This document shows, in pieces, positions 6,970 to 16,300 of a DNA stretch of 23,259 nt. A model generated the notes under the pieces. The model was not told the DNA's origin, did no database searches, and worked only from the letters and a program-made list of their open reading frames with translations. The position numbers were made by a program, and so were the translations under genes. The DNA lies in NCBI GenBank assembly GCA_964624795.1, contig CAZUZS010000070.1, positions 1 to 23,259 of the forward strand. Direction: 5' to 3'. The DNA is from CAZUZS01 sp964624795 (GTDB lineage Bacteria; Calditrichota; Calditrichia; RBG-13-44-9). Each line of letters begins with the position of its first letter. The first letter of the stretch is position 1.

Positions 6970-7022
6970 TTGGGGTAAAATTCCCCCAACGAAATGGGCT
7001 GACCCACGTGTTTTACCAGCCC
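6970..7022. terminator. two hairpins between convergent genes
   Basis: TTGGGG (6970-6975) pairs with CCCCAA (6984-6989) around an 8-nt loop, and GGGCTG (6996-7001) pairs with CAGCCC (7017-7022) across the permease stop. Neither is followed by a clean U-run, so termination is likely but not certain. Confidence 0.4.
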
Positions 7023-9421
7023 TATTCGACCCGTAAACTGATCACGGGATTCGCCCTGGCTGCTCTAATAGATTGGTATGATACCGTAACCAAGGCAATG
7101 GTTATTGTACCCAAGGCAGCAGTAATGTATGGCCAAATTGAGAACGGCACCCTGTACACAAAATCATTAAGCCAGGCGCTTATTCCGAAATATGCAAGCG
7201 GCCATGCAATAAGATTTGCTATAGCCACCCACTTTAAGAATTCGACTGCCATCAGCATTATGATTCGAATTTCACCGCTTCCAAGAATCTTCCGAATGGC
7301 CATTTCTTTTCGCCTCTGGGTTACTGAAAATGAAACGAGACCCAGGAGGCCTAGACAGGCGATAAAGATGGCTACGCCGGCAAAGAAACCAATATTTCCG
7401 GCAAATTCCCTGTCATTATTGAATTGCTGGTTAAAAATATTTTCAAAGAAAAAACTATTAAATATCCGGTCCGGATAAATTTCTTTAAACTTCGATTCGA
7501 TCTGTTTTAAAAGGATTGAATTATCTGCCCCCTTCACACGAACAAGCAATAGCGGACTTTGTCTTGGATTATATACCAAAATCATTGGTTCTATTGCATC
7601 CCGCGCGTTTGTGTAATGAAAATCCTTTACAACTCCGATAACGCGTCGGGAAACCAGGTTACCGCTTATGTCAATCAAGTCGAGGCGTTTGCCAACAGCG
7701 CTTTTCCATCCGGATATTTTAACCGCCGCTTCATTCACAAGTATATTCTCAAGTGTGTCGGAAGCGAACTGCCTGGAAAAGTTTCTTCCTTCCAATAATC
7801 TCAGCTTGAAAAGATCGATCAAACCGTCATTGATTACATACTGCTGAAACATTCTGCTGTTGCTCCGGTCCAGCCCCTCCGGTATTGCCTCGATCCGTAG
7901 TGGATTTCCGCCGGGTAATCCGCTCATTCTGCCGGTAGCCACAACATCCGGTAATTTTTCCACCTCATTTTTGAGCAAATCGTCTCCCCGATTGACAAAA
8001 CCGGGAATCACGATTAGACCATCCCGATTATAGCCGAGATCCAGATTCTTCAAATAATTAATCTGCACCAGCACCATGATCACAGTTAAAATTAGAGCTG
8101 TTGTTATGGCGAATTGGGAAACAACCAGTACGCGCCTTAAAAATATTCCGGACGAACCGGATTTGAAGCTCCCCCTCAGCACTGTAACGGGTTTGAATGA
8201 AGAAAGCACAATTGCCGGGTATATTCCGGAAATTAGCCCTATTATCGCTGCAATGGCGATCATTCCCAGAAAAAGGGTCGGCTTGCCAAGGAAATTAGCC
8301 TCAAGATGTTTGCCGAGGAATGAATCGAGAGAAGGGAGAATCGATTCGACAACAGTCATGGCAATCAGCATTGCAACCATTGTGAAAAAGATGGATTCGC
8401 CCAAAAACTGCCCAATTAGTTGGCTGCGGCTGGAACCCACAACTTTCCTCATGCCCACTTCTCTGGCTCTGGTGGCAGAACGGGCGCTGGACAGGTTTAT
8501 AAAATTGATGGCGGCAACAAACAGGACCAGTAACCCAATTATTGTGAGCGCATATACAACAGATTTGCTGTTTTTCCCAAAGTTGGCGCCATCGTACTGG
8601 AAATCCGCTGATCCGAGGTGGATGTCCGGCAATGGCTGCAATTGTGGTAGATAGATTTCCGGGAAATTGTTTACCTTGGCCAGTTTTATCATCTTTTGCT
8701 CCACAACTTCCGGATCGGCATCTTTTGCAATCCGGATATATCCGGAGAGCATGAGATTATCCCACGTATCCCACCAAATGGCATTTTGTTCCGGGCGCAA
8801 CTTGCCGATGGCCCCGAATTGAATATGAGAGTTGACGGGCGGAGCTTCCACAATTCCGGCAACATGAGGTTCCTGCAGGCCCTGAATAACCAGCGGCTTT
8901 CCTAGCGGGTCGTCGTCACCAAACAGCGCCTTAGCTGTCTCCAGCGTAAGCAGAACGTCTCCTGGTGATTTCAATACTTTCTCGGGGTCGCCGCGCAACA
9001 ATTTGAAACTGAAGACCTTGAAAAAATCTGGATCGGCAATCATGCCGCGAATTCGTACGCCCGCATTCGGATCGTTGGCATCGAAATCCTGGTCGCCCCG
9101 GCCGATTCTGATTTGACCAAAAGTAAAAGTTCGCGTGGCAGCCACAACTTCAGGCACATCATTTTTCAAAGCGACAATAAGCGGTCCGGCGGTTATGGAA
9201 TAGGAATTATATCCCTGATTTCCTGAGAATTCCTTGGTGTACACCCGGTACACATTTTCTGAATTTTCATGAAAGCGATCGAATGTGAGGTCATCCGTCA
9301 CATAAAATGCAATGACAAGGCTGATGGTTAATCCGAAAGAGAGGCCCAATATATTTATTGCTGAATATCCTTTCTGGCGCCGGATATTGCGGATTGCAAT
9401 TTTCAGATAATTTCTTATCAT
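7022..9421 (-). CDS. orphan FtsX/MacB-type ABC transporter permease
   Basis: A 799-residue inner-membrane permease of the type common in Bacteroidota, Calditrichota and Acidobacteriota. It begins MIRNYLKIAIRNIRRQKGYS, with one membrane helix at 22-41, a MacB-like periplasmic core (about 45-280), helices near 287-309, 344-362, 382-404 and 432-452, a second periplasmic core (about 455-670) and helices near 677-699, 727-745 and 762-782. The FtsX signature after the first helix of each block is present twice (REVGMRKVVGSSRSQL and KEMAIRKILGSGEIRI). MacB-like permeases couple ATP hydrolysis to movement of a periplasmic core that pushes lipids, lipoproteins, peptides or drugs outward. The ATPase (MacB NBD / LolD-like) is not in this window, so it is an orphan here. 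The ATG at 9421 has GGAG 7 nt upstream. The substrate is unknown. Confidence 0.9.
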   Translation of the reverse strand: MIRNYLKIAIRNIRRQKGYSAINILGLSFGLTISLVIAFYVTDDLTFDRFHENSENVYRVYTKEFSGNQGYNSYSITAGPLIVALKNDVPEVVAATRTFTFGQIRIGRGDQDFDANDPNAGVRIRGMIADPDFFKVFSFKLLRGDPEKVLKSPGDVLLTLETAKALFGDDDPLGKPLVIQGLQEPHVAGIVEAPPVNSHIQFGAIGKLRPEQNAIWWDTWDNLMLSGYIRIAKDADPEVVEQKMIKLAKVNNFPEIYLPQLQPLPDIHLGSADFQYDGANFGKNSKSVVYALTIIGLLVLFVAAINFINLSSARSATRAREVGMRKVVGSSRSQLIGQFLGESIFFTMVAMLIAMTVVESILPSLDSFLGKHLEANFLGKPTLFLGMIAIAAIIGLISGIYPAIVLSSFKPVTVLRGSFKSGSSGIFLRRVLVVSQFAITTALILTVIMVLVQINYLKNLDLGYNRDGLIVIPGFVNRGDDLLKNEVEKLPDVVATGRMSGLPGGNPLRIEAIPEGLDRSNSRMFQQYVINDGLIDLFKLRLLEGRNFSRQFASDTLENILVNEAAVKISGWKSAVGKRLDLIDISGNLVSRRVIGVVKDFHYTNARDAIEPMILVYNPRQSPLLLVRVKGADNSILLKQIESKFKEIYPDRIFNSFFFENIFNQQFNNDREFAGNIGFFAGVAIFIACLGLLGLVSFSVTQRRKEMAIRKILGSGEIRIIMLMAVEFLKWVAIANLIAWPLAYFGISAWLNDFVYRVPFSIWPYITAALGTITIALVTVSYQSIRAARANPVISLRVE

Positions 9422-9702
9422 GGGAAAACTCCACTTTTATTTAGCGGACGAATGATTTTACGAAATTCTATTCTGCCGCGATGGTTCCGTTCTGGGCAGG
9501 AAAGCTCAATTTGAAAATCCCCCGGATGATAAATACAAGATTTGCAGCAGAAGCGTCTGCCCTACGCAAAGAGGAGTAACATACGGGAAATCCGGGAAAA
9601 AGATTCTATAATAAATGGGGTGAGGATTTTATGATTGAGATTTCAATGAGCGCTTTAAAAAAGGTGAACAAATGGGGCGATATTATCTGCTATTTCATGC
9701 GG

Positions 9703-10164
9703 CTAATTGATTTTTGTCTTCTGAAATTTTCTGTTCATTACATCGTTTTTTATCAATAATTCCTTTGGACCAAGAATTTGTAACTTAAGTATTGAAGGAA
9801 TATTGGCCAAATTTACCGTGATGCCGAGATCCAGTGAGGAAATCTCTATGAGAATAAGCGAGCCGTCTTGCTGGCTCGTTTCCGAAAATACCCAGAAGCC
9901 TTTTGAATAAAGAGAATATTCTTTGCCGCCACTTTTTATAGTTGTCAGTAAACCAAAAAAACCGTTTCCGGATAAGACAAGACGGGAAGTAATGGTTTCG
10001 GAAATCCCTCCGCGCTGGAATTCCCAAACGCCCATCACACGGTTGGTATCTCTTTCTCCTGCCAGGAAGAACCATAAGGGAAGCATGACAATAAAAATTG
10101 TGATTCCCCAAATTCTGAAGTTTCGCAGATTTGATAATTTTGAGAGAACTGAAATCCGTTTCAG
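9703..10164 (-). CDS. small membrane-anchored hypothetical protein, probable CTG start
   Basis: From the ATG at 10086 the product is 127 residues, but that ATG has no ribosome site and cuts through a membrane helix. Extending the frame upstream gives KRISVLSKLSNLRNF followed by RIWGITIFIVMLPLWFFLA, a basic N-terminus and a full transmembrane segment. A perfect GGAGG (10178-10174) lies 9 nt before CTG at 10164, so I choose that start (153 residues). After the helix comes a beta-rich soluble part (MGVWEFQRGGISETIT..., GNGFFGLLTT, GFWVFSETSQQDG) whose pattern recalls lipocalin-like 'GxW' domains. That resemblance is only suggestive. The product would be anchored in the inner membrane facing the periplasm. 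There is no operon partner: the permease is 281 nt downstream and the PPIase gene ends 258 nt upstream. Confidence 0.6.
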   Translation of the reverse strand: MKRISVLSKLSNLRNFRIWGITIFIVMLPLWFFLAGERDTNRVMGVWEFQRGGISETITSRLVLSGNGFFGLLTTIKSGGKEYSLYSKGFWVFSETSQQDGSLILIEISSLDLGITVNLANIPSILKLQILGPKELLIKNDVMNRKFQKTKIN

Positions 10165-10274
10165 CGTTTTAGTCCTCCGTTTTCGTTTGCAAAAACCGTT
10201 ACGTGCATTATTTAAGTATTTATTTTAAAACTTAATTGATGACAGTCATAAAAATTGGAATTGCATATTAATCT

Positions 10275-10310
10275 GCCTTGCGTTGGCTGCAAGTGCGGCT
10301 GACGCAAGGC
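10275..10310. repeat. GC-rich imperfect inverted repeat (hairpin)
   Basis: GCCTTGCGT (10275-10283) and ACGCAAGGC (10302-10310) form a 9-bp perfect stem. Inside, after a TG/TG internal loop, GCTGC and GCGGC pair (one G-U) around an AAGT tetraloop. It stands out in AT-rich intergenic DNA between the PPIase stop (10423) and the small membrane protein (10164). No U-run follows on either strand, so it is not a standard terminator. Possible natures are a REP-like element, the fold of a small RNA, or an mRNA-stabilising 3' hairpin. Confidence 0.6.
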
Positions 10311-10422
10311 GCGCAGAAACAGAAGTGCATAGAAGGAAAAACCTCTAACTGCGGACTGTTAGGAGTACAAGAATTTATATGTATTTACTTAGGATTATTA
10401 AAGATTGGTTTAAATATACTGC

Positions 10423-12033
10423 TTACGGTTTTTCAGGTTCTGCCCATACCGGATCCACTACCGGGTAAGCCGGACGGTTGGATCCCGCATGATAAATCTG
10501 CATACTTGCCCAACGCGATTTCTTAAAATCGATGACAGAAATGGTATCAAGAATGGCCTCATTTATTTCAACAGGAATTTGCTTTTTGATTTGGTCGATC
10601 TTATTATCCAACATGGATACGGCCTGCTCGCGGTGGGCATCATCTCTCGCCCGGTCGGCAAATGCTGCAAATTCCGGTTGATCCTCTTTGCGAATTTTAT
10701 AGTTATTCCTATTTCTCTCAAAATAGGATTTTATCTGTTGCGTGTTCAACTTCAAATCACTTGTGAAATGTTGCATGGTTTCTCGGCAAACCCATTTATC
10801 CCGCCACAATTCGATTTCTTCCTGAACTGCGGGGGAATTCTGCAAATCTTGCTTCTCCGCTTCTTTCACCAGGAAGTAATCACGGATGGTTCTGGCGAGA
10901 ATGTTATCCAACGCTTTCCTAAAATCTTTGTCGCGCTGGTACTGCTTATGGATTTCCGAGATGTCCAGCTTGTTAAGCAACGCATTAATTGCAAGATTTC
11001 CTTCGTTGGATGAAACAAGCGTCATATCCAGATTTTCTTTTAGAATTTTCATCGCAGGCTGGTTCTCATTTGGCGCTTGCAGTGATTCCAGAAAATCCGT
11101 CGGATTGTCCTTGTGCATACCTTCCCACTCTTTTAGCGCACTTGCTATAATCTCAAAAGCACCCTTTTTTGTTCGCACATCTTTTGGTTCCATCAGATGT
11201 GTGCCGTACCGGATAAGTTCTTTTTGATATTTACGGTAAAAAACCATCTGCTCAAATTCACTTGCTTTTTCGATATACTCATTCTCTGTAACGCCGTGGC
11301 GGCGGATATCCAGCATTTGAAAAATAAAATATTTTCCATTCAGCTCCACGGGATTTGAAATGTCGCCAATGGGCAAATCTTTGACGGCCTGGAAAAGTTC
11401 CGGGGAGACATCCAGGTAAGTAAGGTAATCTGTCTCAAAATTCTTGGTCTTCACTTTTCGTTCTTCATTTGAATGAATAAGATCATCCGTGACCTCAGCA
11501 TAGCCCCGTTCACGCATCATTTCTGCGACGCGATTTGCTTCATTGTAATCTGATTCTACCCAATAGCGAAATTTGAAACCAACCTTCGATTTATTGATTG
11601 CTTCGCGTATTTCTCCCTGCGAAACATGGATTTTGCTCTTGACCTCTTTATTCAGCAGGGCCTCGATCATGGCTTCATCCATCAGCCGGAGTTCGGCGTT
11701 TTTAACATAATCGGATTGATCAAAATGCAACTGATAGCCTTCCAGTGCCAACAATTTTTCGTTAATCATATATTCGAGATAGGTTCTCTTGCGGTTTGTG
11801 CCGGTCTTCAAATTGCCAAAACCACCCTCATAATTCTTTCGGAAGTCATCTACCGTGATTTTCTCATTTCCGACACGGGCCAAAACAACATCCTTCCTGG
11901 AATGCAATTTTGGTGCACTATTTCCGCAGCCGAGGAAGTGGAAAGCCAGGACTGCTACGGAAATGCAAGTAACCAAAGTCGATTTAATTTTAAGATTATT
12001 CAAGTTTGTTTTTATTGTCGCTGAAAAGTCCAA
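10423..12033 (-). CDS. SurA/parvulin-like peptidyl-prolyl isomerase lipoprotein
   Basis: A 536-residue periplasmic folding factor. The start appears to be TTG at 12033 (GGAAGAGAG about 10 nt upstream); no ATG exists before the signal sequence. The signal ends HFLGC, with Cys36 as the lipidated residue. Residues about 46-150 are a SurA-N-like helical domain (VLARVGNEKITVDDFRKNY... YLEYMINEKLLALEGYQL). About 150-250 resembles a parvulin domain ending in the usual 'LPIGDISNPVELNGKYFIFQMLDIR'. A long helical C-terminal part (about 260-500) includes a second partial copy of the module (YFERNRNNYKIRKED). I cannot confirm prolyl isomerase active-site residues, so chaperone activity alone is possible. 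It lies 133 nt behind the PorV-family gene in the same direction, which fits a role in folding the outer-membrane proteins encoded upstream. The hairpin in between suggests at least partly separate transcription. Confidence 0.82.
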   Translation of the reverse strand: MDFSATIKTNLNNLKIKSTLVTCISVAVLAFHFLGCGNSAPKLHSRKDVVLARVGNEKITVDDFRKNYEGGFGNLKTGTNRKRTYLEYMINEKLLALEGYQLHFDQSDYVKNAELRLMDEAMIEALLNKEVKSKIHVSQGEIREAINKSKVGFKFRYWVESDYNEANRVAEMMRERGYAEVTDDLIHSNEERKVKTKNFETDYLTYLDVSPELFQAVKDLPIGDISNPVELNGKYFIFQMLDIRRHGVTENEYIEKASEFEQMVFYRKYQKELIRYGTHLMEPKDVRTKKGAFEIIASALKEWEGMHKDNPTDFLESLQAPNENQPAMKILKENLDMTLVSSNEGNLAINALLNKLDISEIHKQYQRDKDFRKALDNILARTIRDYFLVKEAEKQDLQNSPAVQEEIELWRDKWVCRETMQHFTSDLKLNTQQIKSYFERNRNNYKIRKEDQPEFAAFADRARDDAHREQAVSMLDNKIDQIKKQIPVEINEAILDTISVIDFKKSRWASMQIYHAGSNRPAYPVVDPVWAEPEKP

Positions 12034-12150
12034 TTGAAAAATTCTCTCTTCCTAACCCGCCTTATTCACGTCACTCGGTTGTATCAATAAAGATCAGATA
12101 TGATCCCAATGCGTGTTACCTTGTGCAGCTATCCAAATAGTGATTTAAAC

Positions 12151-12166
12151 GTGCAGCCGGCCGCAC
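12151..12166 (-). terminator. hairpin directly behind the PorV-family gene
   Basis: GTGCGGCCGGCTGCAC (minus strand) abuts the TAA at 12167. It forms a stem of six or more pairs (one G-U) with a CCGG loop, and is followed by GTTTAAAT, a short U-run. It is a probable weak terminator between this gene and the PPIase gene. Confidence 0.5.
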
Positions 12167-13204
12167 TTAATTAAAAATTATCCCCACAGAGAAGCGATGG
12201 GCGCTCTCCAAAATGCCCCAGTCAGCATAGGCATAATCCACCCTGATTCCCATGTGGCCGGGCTCGTAATAGTCAACCCCACCGCCCAGAGTAAGACCAT
12301 TAACGGCGTCTTGTTCGTATAAATTTTCATACCCTGCCCGAAGGAAAAATATTCCGGCGTAACCATATTCAACACCCATATTAATATTTTCTGTAGAGTG
12401 GCTTGGGTGATTGAGATCGGTGGTTACTAAAACGCTGCCCAGAGCTCCCCAATCATGGCTGTACGAAATTCCGGCCCGGAATAAAAGAGGCAGGGGGTAG
12501 GTATTTGTTTGATAGCTTACCGGTACGCGGTCTACATTTTGGTATTTTTCATCGGGATCGGTGGTGGAAGCAAGGTCTCGTCCGGAGAGCCCGATTTCAC
12601 CTCCAAAGTTGCTCATGCTCATCCCAAGCCGGAGACCTTTTAGCGGAGTGCTGTAAAAAATGCCAAGATCTAACGCGAATGTGCCGCCGCTTTCGTTCCA
12701 TATTTTCTGATTGATATATTTTCCGGTAGTTCCAAAACTGAAACGATTCGTCAACGCAACAGCCCAGGACAATGCCACGGCATAGTCGCGCGCCGAATAT
12801 GTCTGGCCTGTTCCTTCCGGTCGTTCTACGGTCCTCACCGGCTGCTCGCCGTAATTCAGCGTGATGAAAGAAGCACCCAATGAAGAGTTCCCGAAGGGGA
12901 GGGGCATTGTTGCGCCTATGAAATCGTAATTGGTGCCAACCAGCCACTTATTGTGCATTACTTCCATTTGAACGTTATTCATCCATACAATGCCTGCAGG
13001 ATTGTAATAAAGTGCAGTCGGATCGTTTGCCACTGCCACGTACGCCCCGCCCATGGCCATCGCCCTGGCGCCAACGCCAATTTCCAGAAATGAAGCTGCA
13101 TTGGTTCCCACGCCGCTCACATCCAGATTAAATTGTGCCCGCAGCCCGGAAACTCCCCCAAGAATAACCCCAACTAATAAAATAAAATTCATTTTTTTCA
13201 TCAT
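12167..13204 (-). CDS. PorV/PorQ-family outer-membrane beta-barrel protein
   Basis: A 345-residue outer-membrane protein. The signal peptide is MMKKMNFILLVGVILG..., cleaved near LRA-Q (residue 23). The mature N-terminus has the family hallmark: a 'FLEIGVGARAMAMGGAYVAV' helix followed by NDPTALYYNPAG, as in PorV, PorQ and UPF0164/FadL-like barrels. The rest alternates beta-strands and short turns and ends HRFSVGIIFN with an aromatic near the end. In Bacteroidota, PorV shuttles cargo of the type IX secretion system to the attachment complex. Here the upstream gene encodes a large secreted protein with a sorting-like C-terminal domain, so a cargo/shuttle relation is plausible but inferred. The first ATG (13204) lacks a clear Shine-Dalgarno site; Met2 or Met5 cannot be excluded. 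Confidence 0.88.
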   Translation of the reverse strand: MMKKMNFILLVGVILGGVSGLRAQFNLDVSGVGTNAASFLEIGVGARAMAMGGAYVAVANDPTALYYNPAGIVWMNNVQMEVMHNKWLVGTNYDFIGATMPLPFGNSSLGASFITLNYGEQPVRTVERPEGTGQTYSARDYAVALSWAVALTNRFSFGTTGKYINQKIWNESGGTFALDLGIFYSTPLKGLRLGMSMSNFGGEIGLSGRDLASTTDPDEKYQNVDRVPVSYQTNTYPLPLLFRAGISYSHDWGALGSVLVTTDLNHPSHSTENINMGVEYGYAGIFFLRAGYENLYEQDAVNGLTLGGGVDYYEPGHMGIRVDYAYADWGILESAHRFSVGIIFN

Positions 13205-13257
13205 AATATTATTACCGGAATAAATTGTTATATCATATATATTATGTCGCCTTCAAT

Positions 13258-13292
13258 CATTTTCGATTCCACCGGAGACGAATCATAAAATG
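13258..13292. other. intercistronic hairpin between the secreted protein and PorV genes
   Basis: CATTTT and AAAATG (13258-13263 with 13287-13292), then GATTC and GAATC (13265-13269 with 13280-13284), form an 11-bp stem with a small asymmetric bulge and a 10-nt loop in the 113-nt gap. There is no U-run behind it on the minus strand. An RNA processing or stability element is more likely than a terminator. Confidence 0.4.
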
Positions 13293-13317
13293 GAATTTAG
13301 TATTCTATCGACTCCCA

Positions 13318-16300
13318 TTATTTGATTACAGCAAATTTCCCGGTTTTTGTGCCAATTCCGGGAGCTTCAACCACATAAAAGTAAATGCCATGTGCGATTT
13401 CCAGGCCGTCCTTTGTTCGCAAGTCCCAAGATTCCCTGCGATTTTCTTCAGTAGCACTATGTGTCAATATGCGAACCATTTTCCCGGCAGCAGTGAAAAT
13501 GGTTATGGTGCATTTGGCCGGCAGATTTACAAAATCGATTCTCCTGTCACCCCGGCCTTCATCCTCGTTTATCACCTTTCTTTCGATCGGATTATATGCG
13601 ATATACGGATCGGGCACAGTGTAAATATTGTCAAGATCACCTTTTGCTTTCACGTTGTCAAGGCTGTTTCCCACCATCGTAAACTCAATGGCATCATGGC
13701 GGTCATAATTTTTTCTGGACTTAATCAGAAAAATATCGCCGTTCTCAGGAGCAACTTTTTGTGCCTCCGCAATGCCTCCCGGCCAGCGAAATTCCAGCTC
13801 ATAGAGGCTTCTCGGTGGCAAATAATTGGCATAGATTCGCACAACATCGCCGGAATCGAGAACCCCTACCTGGGAGCGATCCCGGTAATAAAATGTCTGA
13901 CGAAAAGCGCTGTCAGGATAGGTAACATCCCATACCTGGAAATTTGAGGGGACTCTGTTGATTGAAGTATCGGCATTCTGACTAAGAATCCTGATCTCGT
14001 AGTCGCGGCCTATCCTCTTGTTGGCGGGCGTGAAATTGATCATTCGCAGCGGTGAATCGCCGGTAGTCCAGCCGGTAGCAGTAGAATCGATTCCGTTTGT
14101 ATCATTATGGAGAATCACCCGGAATCCATCGATAATGTATTTTTCATCAAGATCATCGTTTTGAGGGTCAGCAATAGAAATCAGGTTTTCCCCCTCAGTT
14201 ACCGATTTTATAATAATTCCATTCAAATGACCGGAATAGGCATCGGGATCATACTGCTCAAAACTTCCGTCATCACTGAACTCAATCCGGTAGCGACCGC
14301 CGGTTTTTATGAGAAATGGATTGTAAACCTGCACATCGACCGAACCGGTGCCTTTGCCCGCCACGTGCTCCATTCCTGCATCGCTTACGCTGGGATTAAC
14401 CCAACCGGCAGATCGCTCGGTGGGAATCACTGCCGCAGTATTTGGATCGAATGAGATCGGACGTCCTAGCGGATCGGTCTGAATATTCACCGGGCATTCG
14501 GTGGGCGAGATCGGCTGAAGATCTCTCAGGGGAGAAATATCAGGATAAAAATCGGGATGATACCCCTGGTCTACCGAGGCTACCGCATAATAATATGTTC
14601 GTCCATTCGTTACATCCGTATCGACAAAATGGTGCTGCAAACCGCTGTCAGTTCCCATGTTATAAGTCACACCGAGATCACTGCCGGTGCCCAATTCACT
14701 CCCGATCCGAACCGGATGGGGTCCGGCCAAGCCATCATTGAGATCGAAAATAGCCAGCGGTTTAAACAGCAGCGGATTCCCATAAGCGTCAGTGATTGTT
14801 TTGATATCATTAAATTGTGGTTCGGTGCTTTTGTAAATGTAGTAGGCTTCAAAATCCTGCCCATAGATCGGATCGCTGGAGCGCTCGGCGCCTTTGTCCC
14901 AACTGAGGTAAACTTTTTTATCGTCGCCAACTGCCTTTAGAACCGGCTGCCTTGGAGGCTTGGCAAAGCTGTAATCGTTGTCGTAGATAACCTGCATTGT
15001 ACGCTTATTCCGGAGTATGTCGTCGAAATCGTTTCCGAACAGAAGAGCAATTGCATAGCGGTGTTTTTTCTCATCGCCGGCAAACTCGACAAATCCACTG
15101 CCATATGTGAATGTAATATCCCTGGTATATCCCTGACGCACCTCGAATGTGCCAGGCTGTATTTCGGTTCTCCAAAACAATTCATCATTCGCCATTTGAT
15201 TGTCCGTATCCTTGAGATAGAAAGAGGTCAATCCAACCTGATCGGATTCGTCATTATCGGTAAATTCAAAATTAGGCTCTCCAGGATCGGGGCGACCATT
15301 TGCCTCACCCTCATCGGGACCTGTGTATTCAAAATATGCGGGGCCCAATCCATCTGCCCCCAAATCATCATGCAACGGTTCGTAATCCAAACGGCCATTG
15401 TTGTTAACATCCTCGCCTAAATCCAGAATGCCATTGTAGTTCAAATCTTCATTATCATAAACGCCGTTTCCATTCACATCTTCCCACGCAGTCCAGTCGC
15501 CGTCATCATCTATGCCGTTATTCTGGCTTTCATCTGTCATTCCATCCTCATCGTTGTCCACCCCGTCATGCGCCAAACCCGGGCTTTCAAGGAAAGCGAA
15601 TCCGAAATAGCCAATGTCCAGGCCTGTGTTTGTTGTAAACAGCTTATTCCAGGCATAGGTAATATCATCCAATTGATTGAATGAAGCATCGTCATTATAA
15701 TACTGGCCGCCTAAATCCGGATCGACATTCATGCCGACAATACATTTGGGCAGATCCTTTCCTTCATTGGTGATGTCATATATTGAGATGAGAATATCCT
15801 CTGACAACCGTGCATTCCATTGATAGCTGCGGACTTCTGTTTTTAATCCCAGGCCCTGTCTGCCATTAGGCCAGGGTCTGGTGTCGTTGAAAGGATGGTA
15901 ATCAAATTCATCATTTTCGCGATCGTCCATTGCGTAATACGATTCCTGGTCGGCACGAATGTAGGCGCCGAACTCACCATTCCATCGACCTGCTCTTTTT
16001 CCGGGCCTGTATTCTGTGGAATCCCGGTCATCGCCGGGGTAAGTCTGCGGCGGCCAGTATTCCGGCCATGTTTCCCGCCGATGACTGGTAGCGAACCAGC
16101 CGATCACGTTTTGCATACTCACATCAAGTTCACCGTTTCCATTGAAGTCTTCACCTGGCTGCAGCTTGCCATCACCTTCGCCTTCGTCACCGCTGTTAGG
16201 GATTCCATCGATGCCGACATCCTCACTTATCCCATAAACTAATGGCGTTTCCTGCGCATCCGGCTGGTCGAGGTTGAAATAGCGGGGGAGCGGCATGGTG

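Noticed and set aside
9631..9759. 42-codon plus-strand frame with a GAGG-like ribosome site
   Set aside because: It overlaps the 3' end of the convergent membrane-protein gene, has no recognisable sequence and only a weak promoter. It could be real but the support is too thin.
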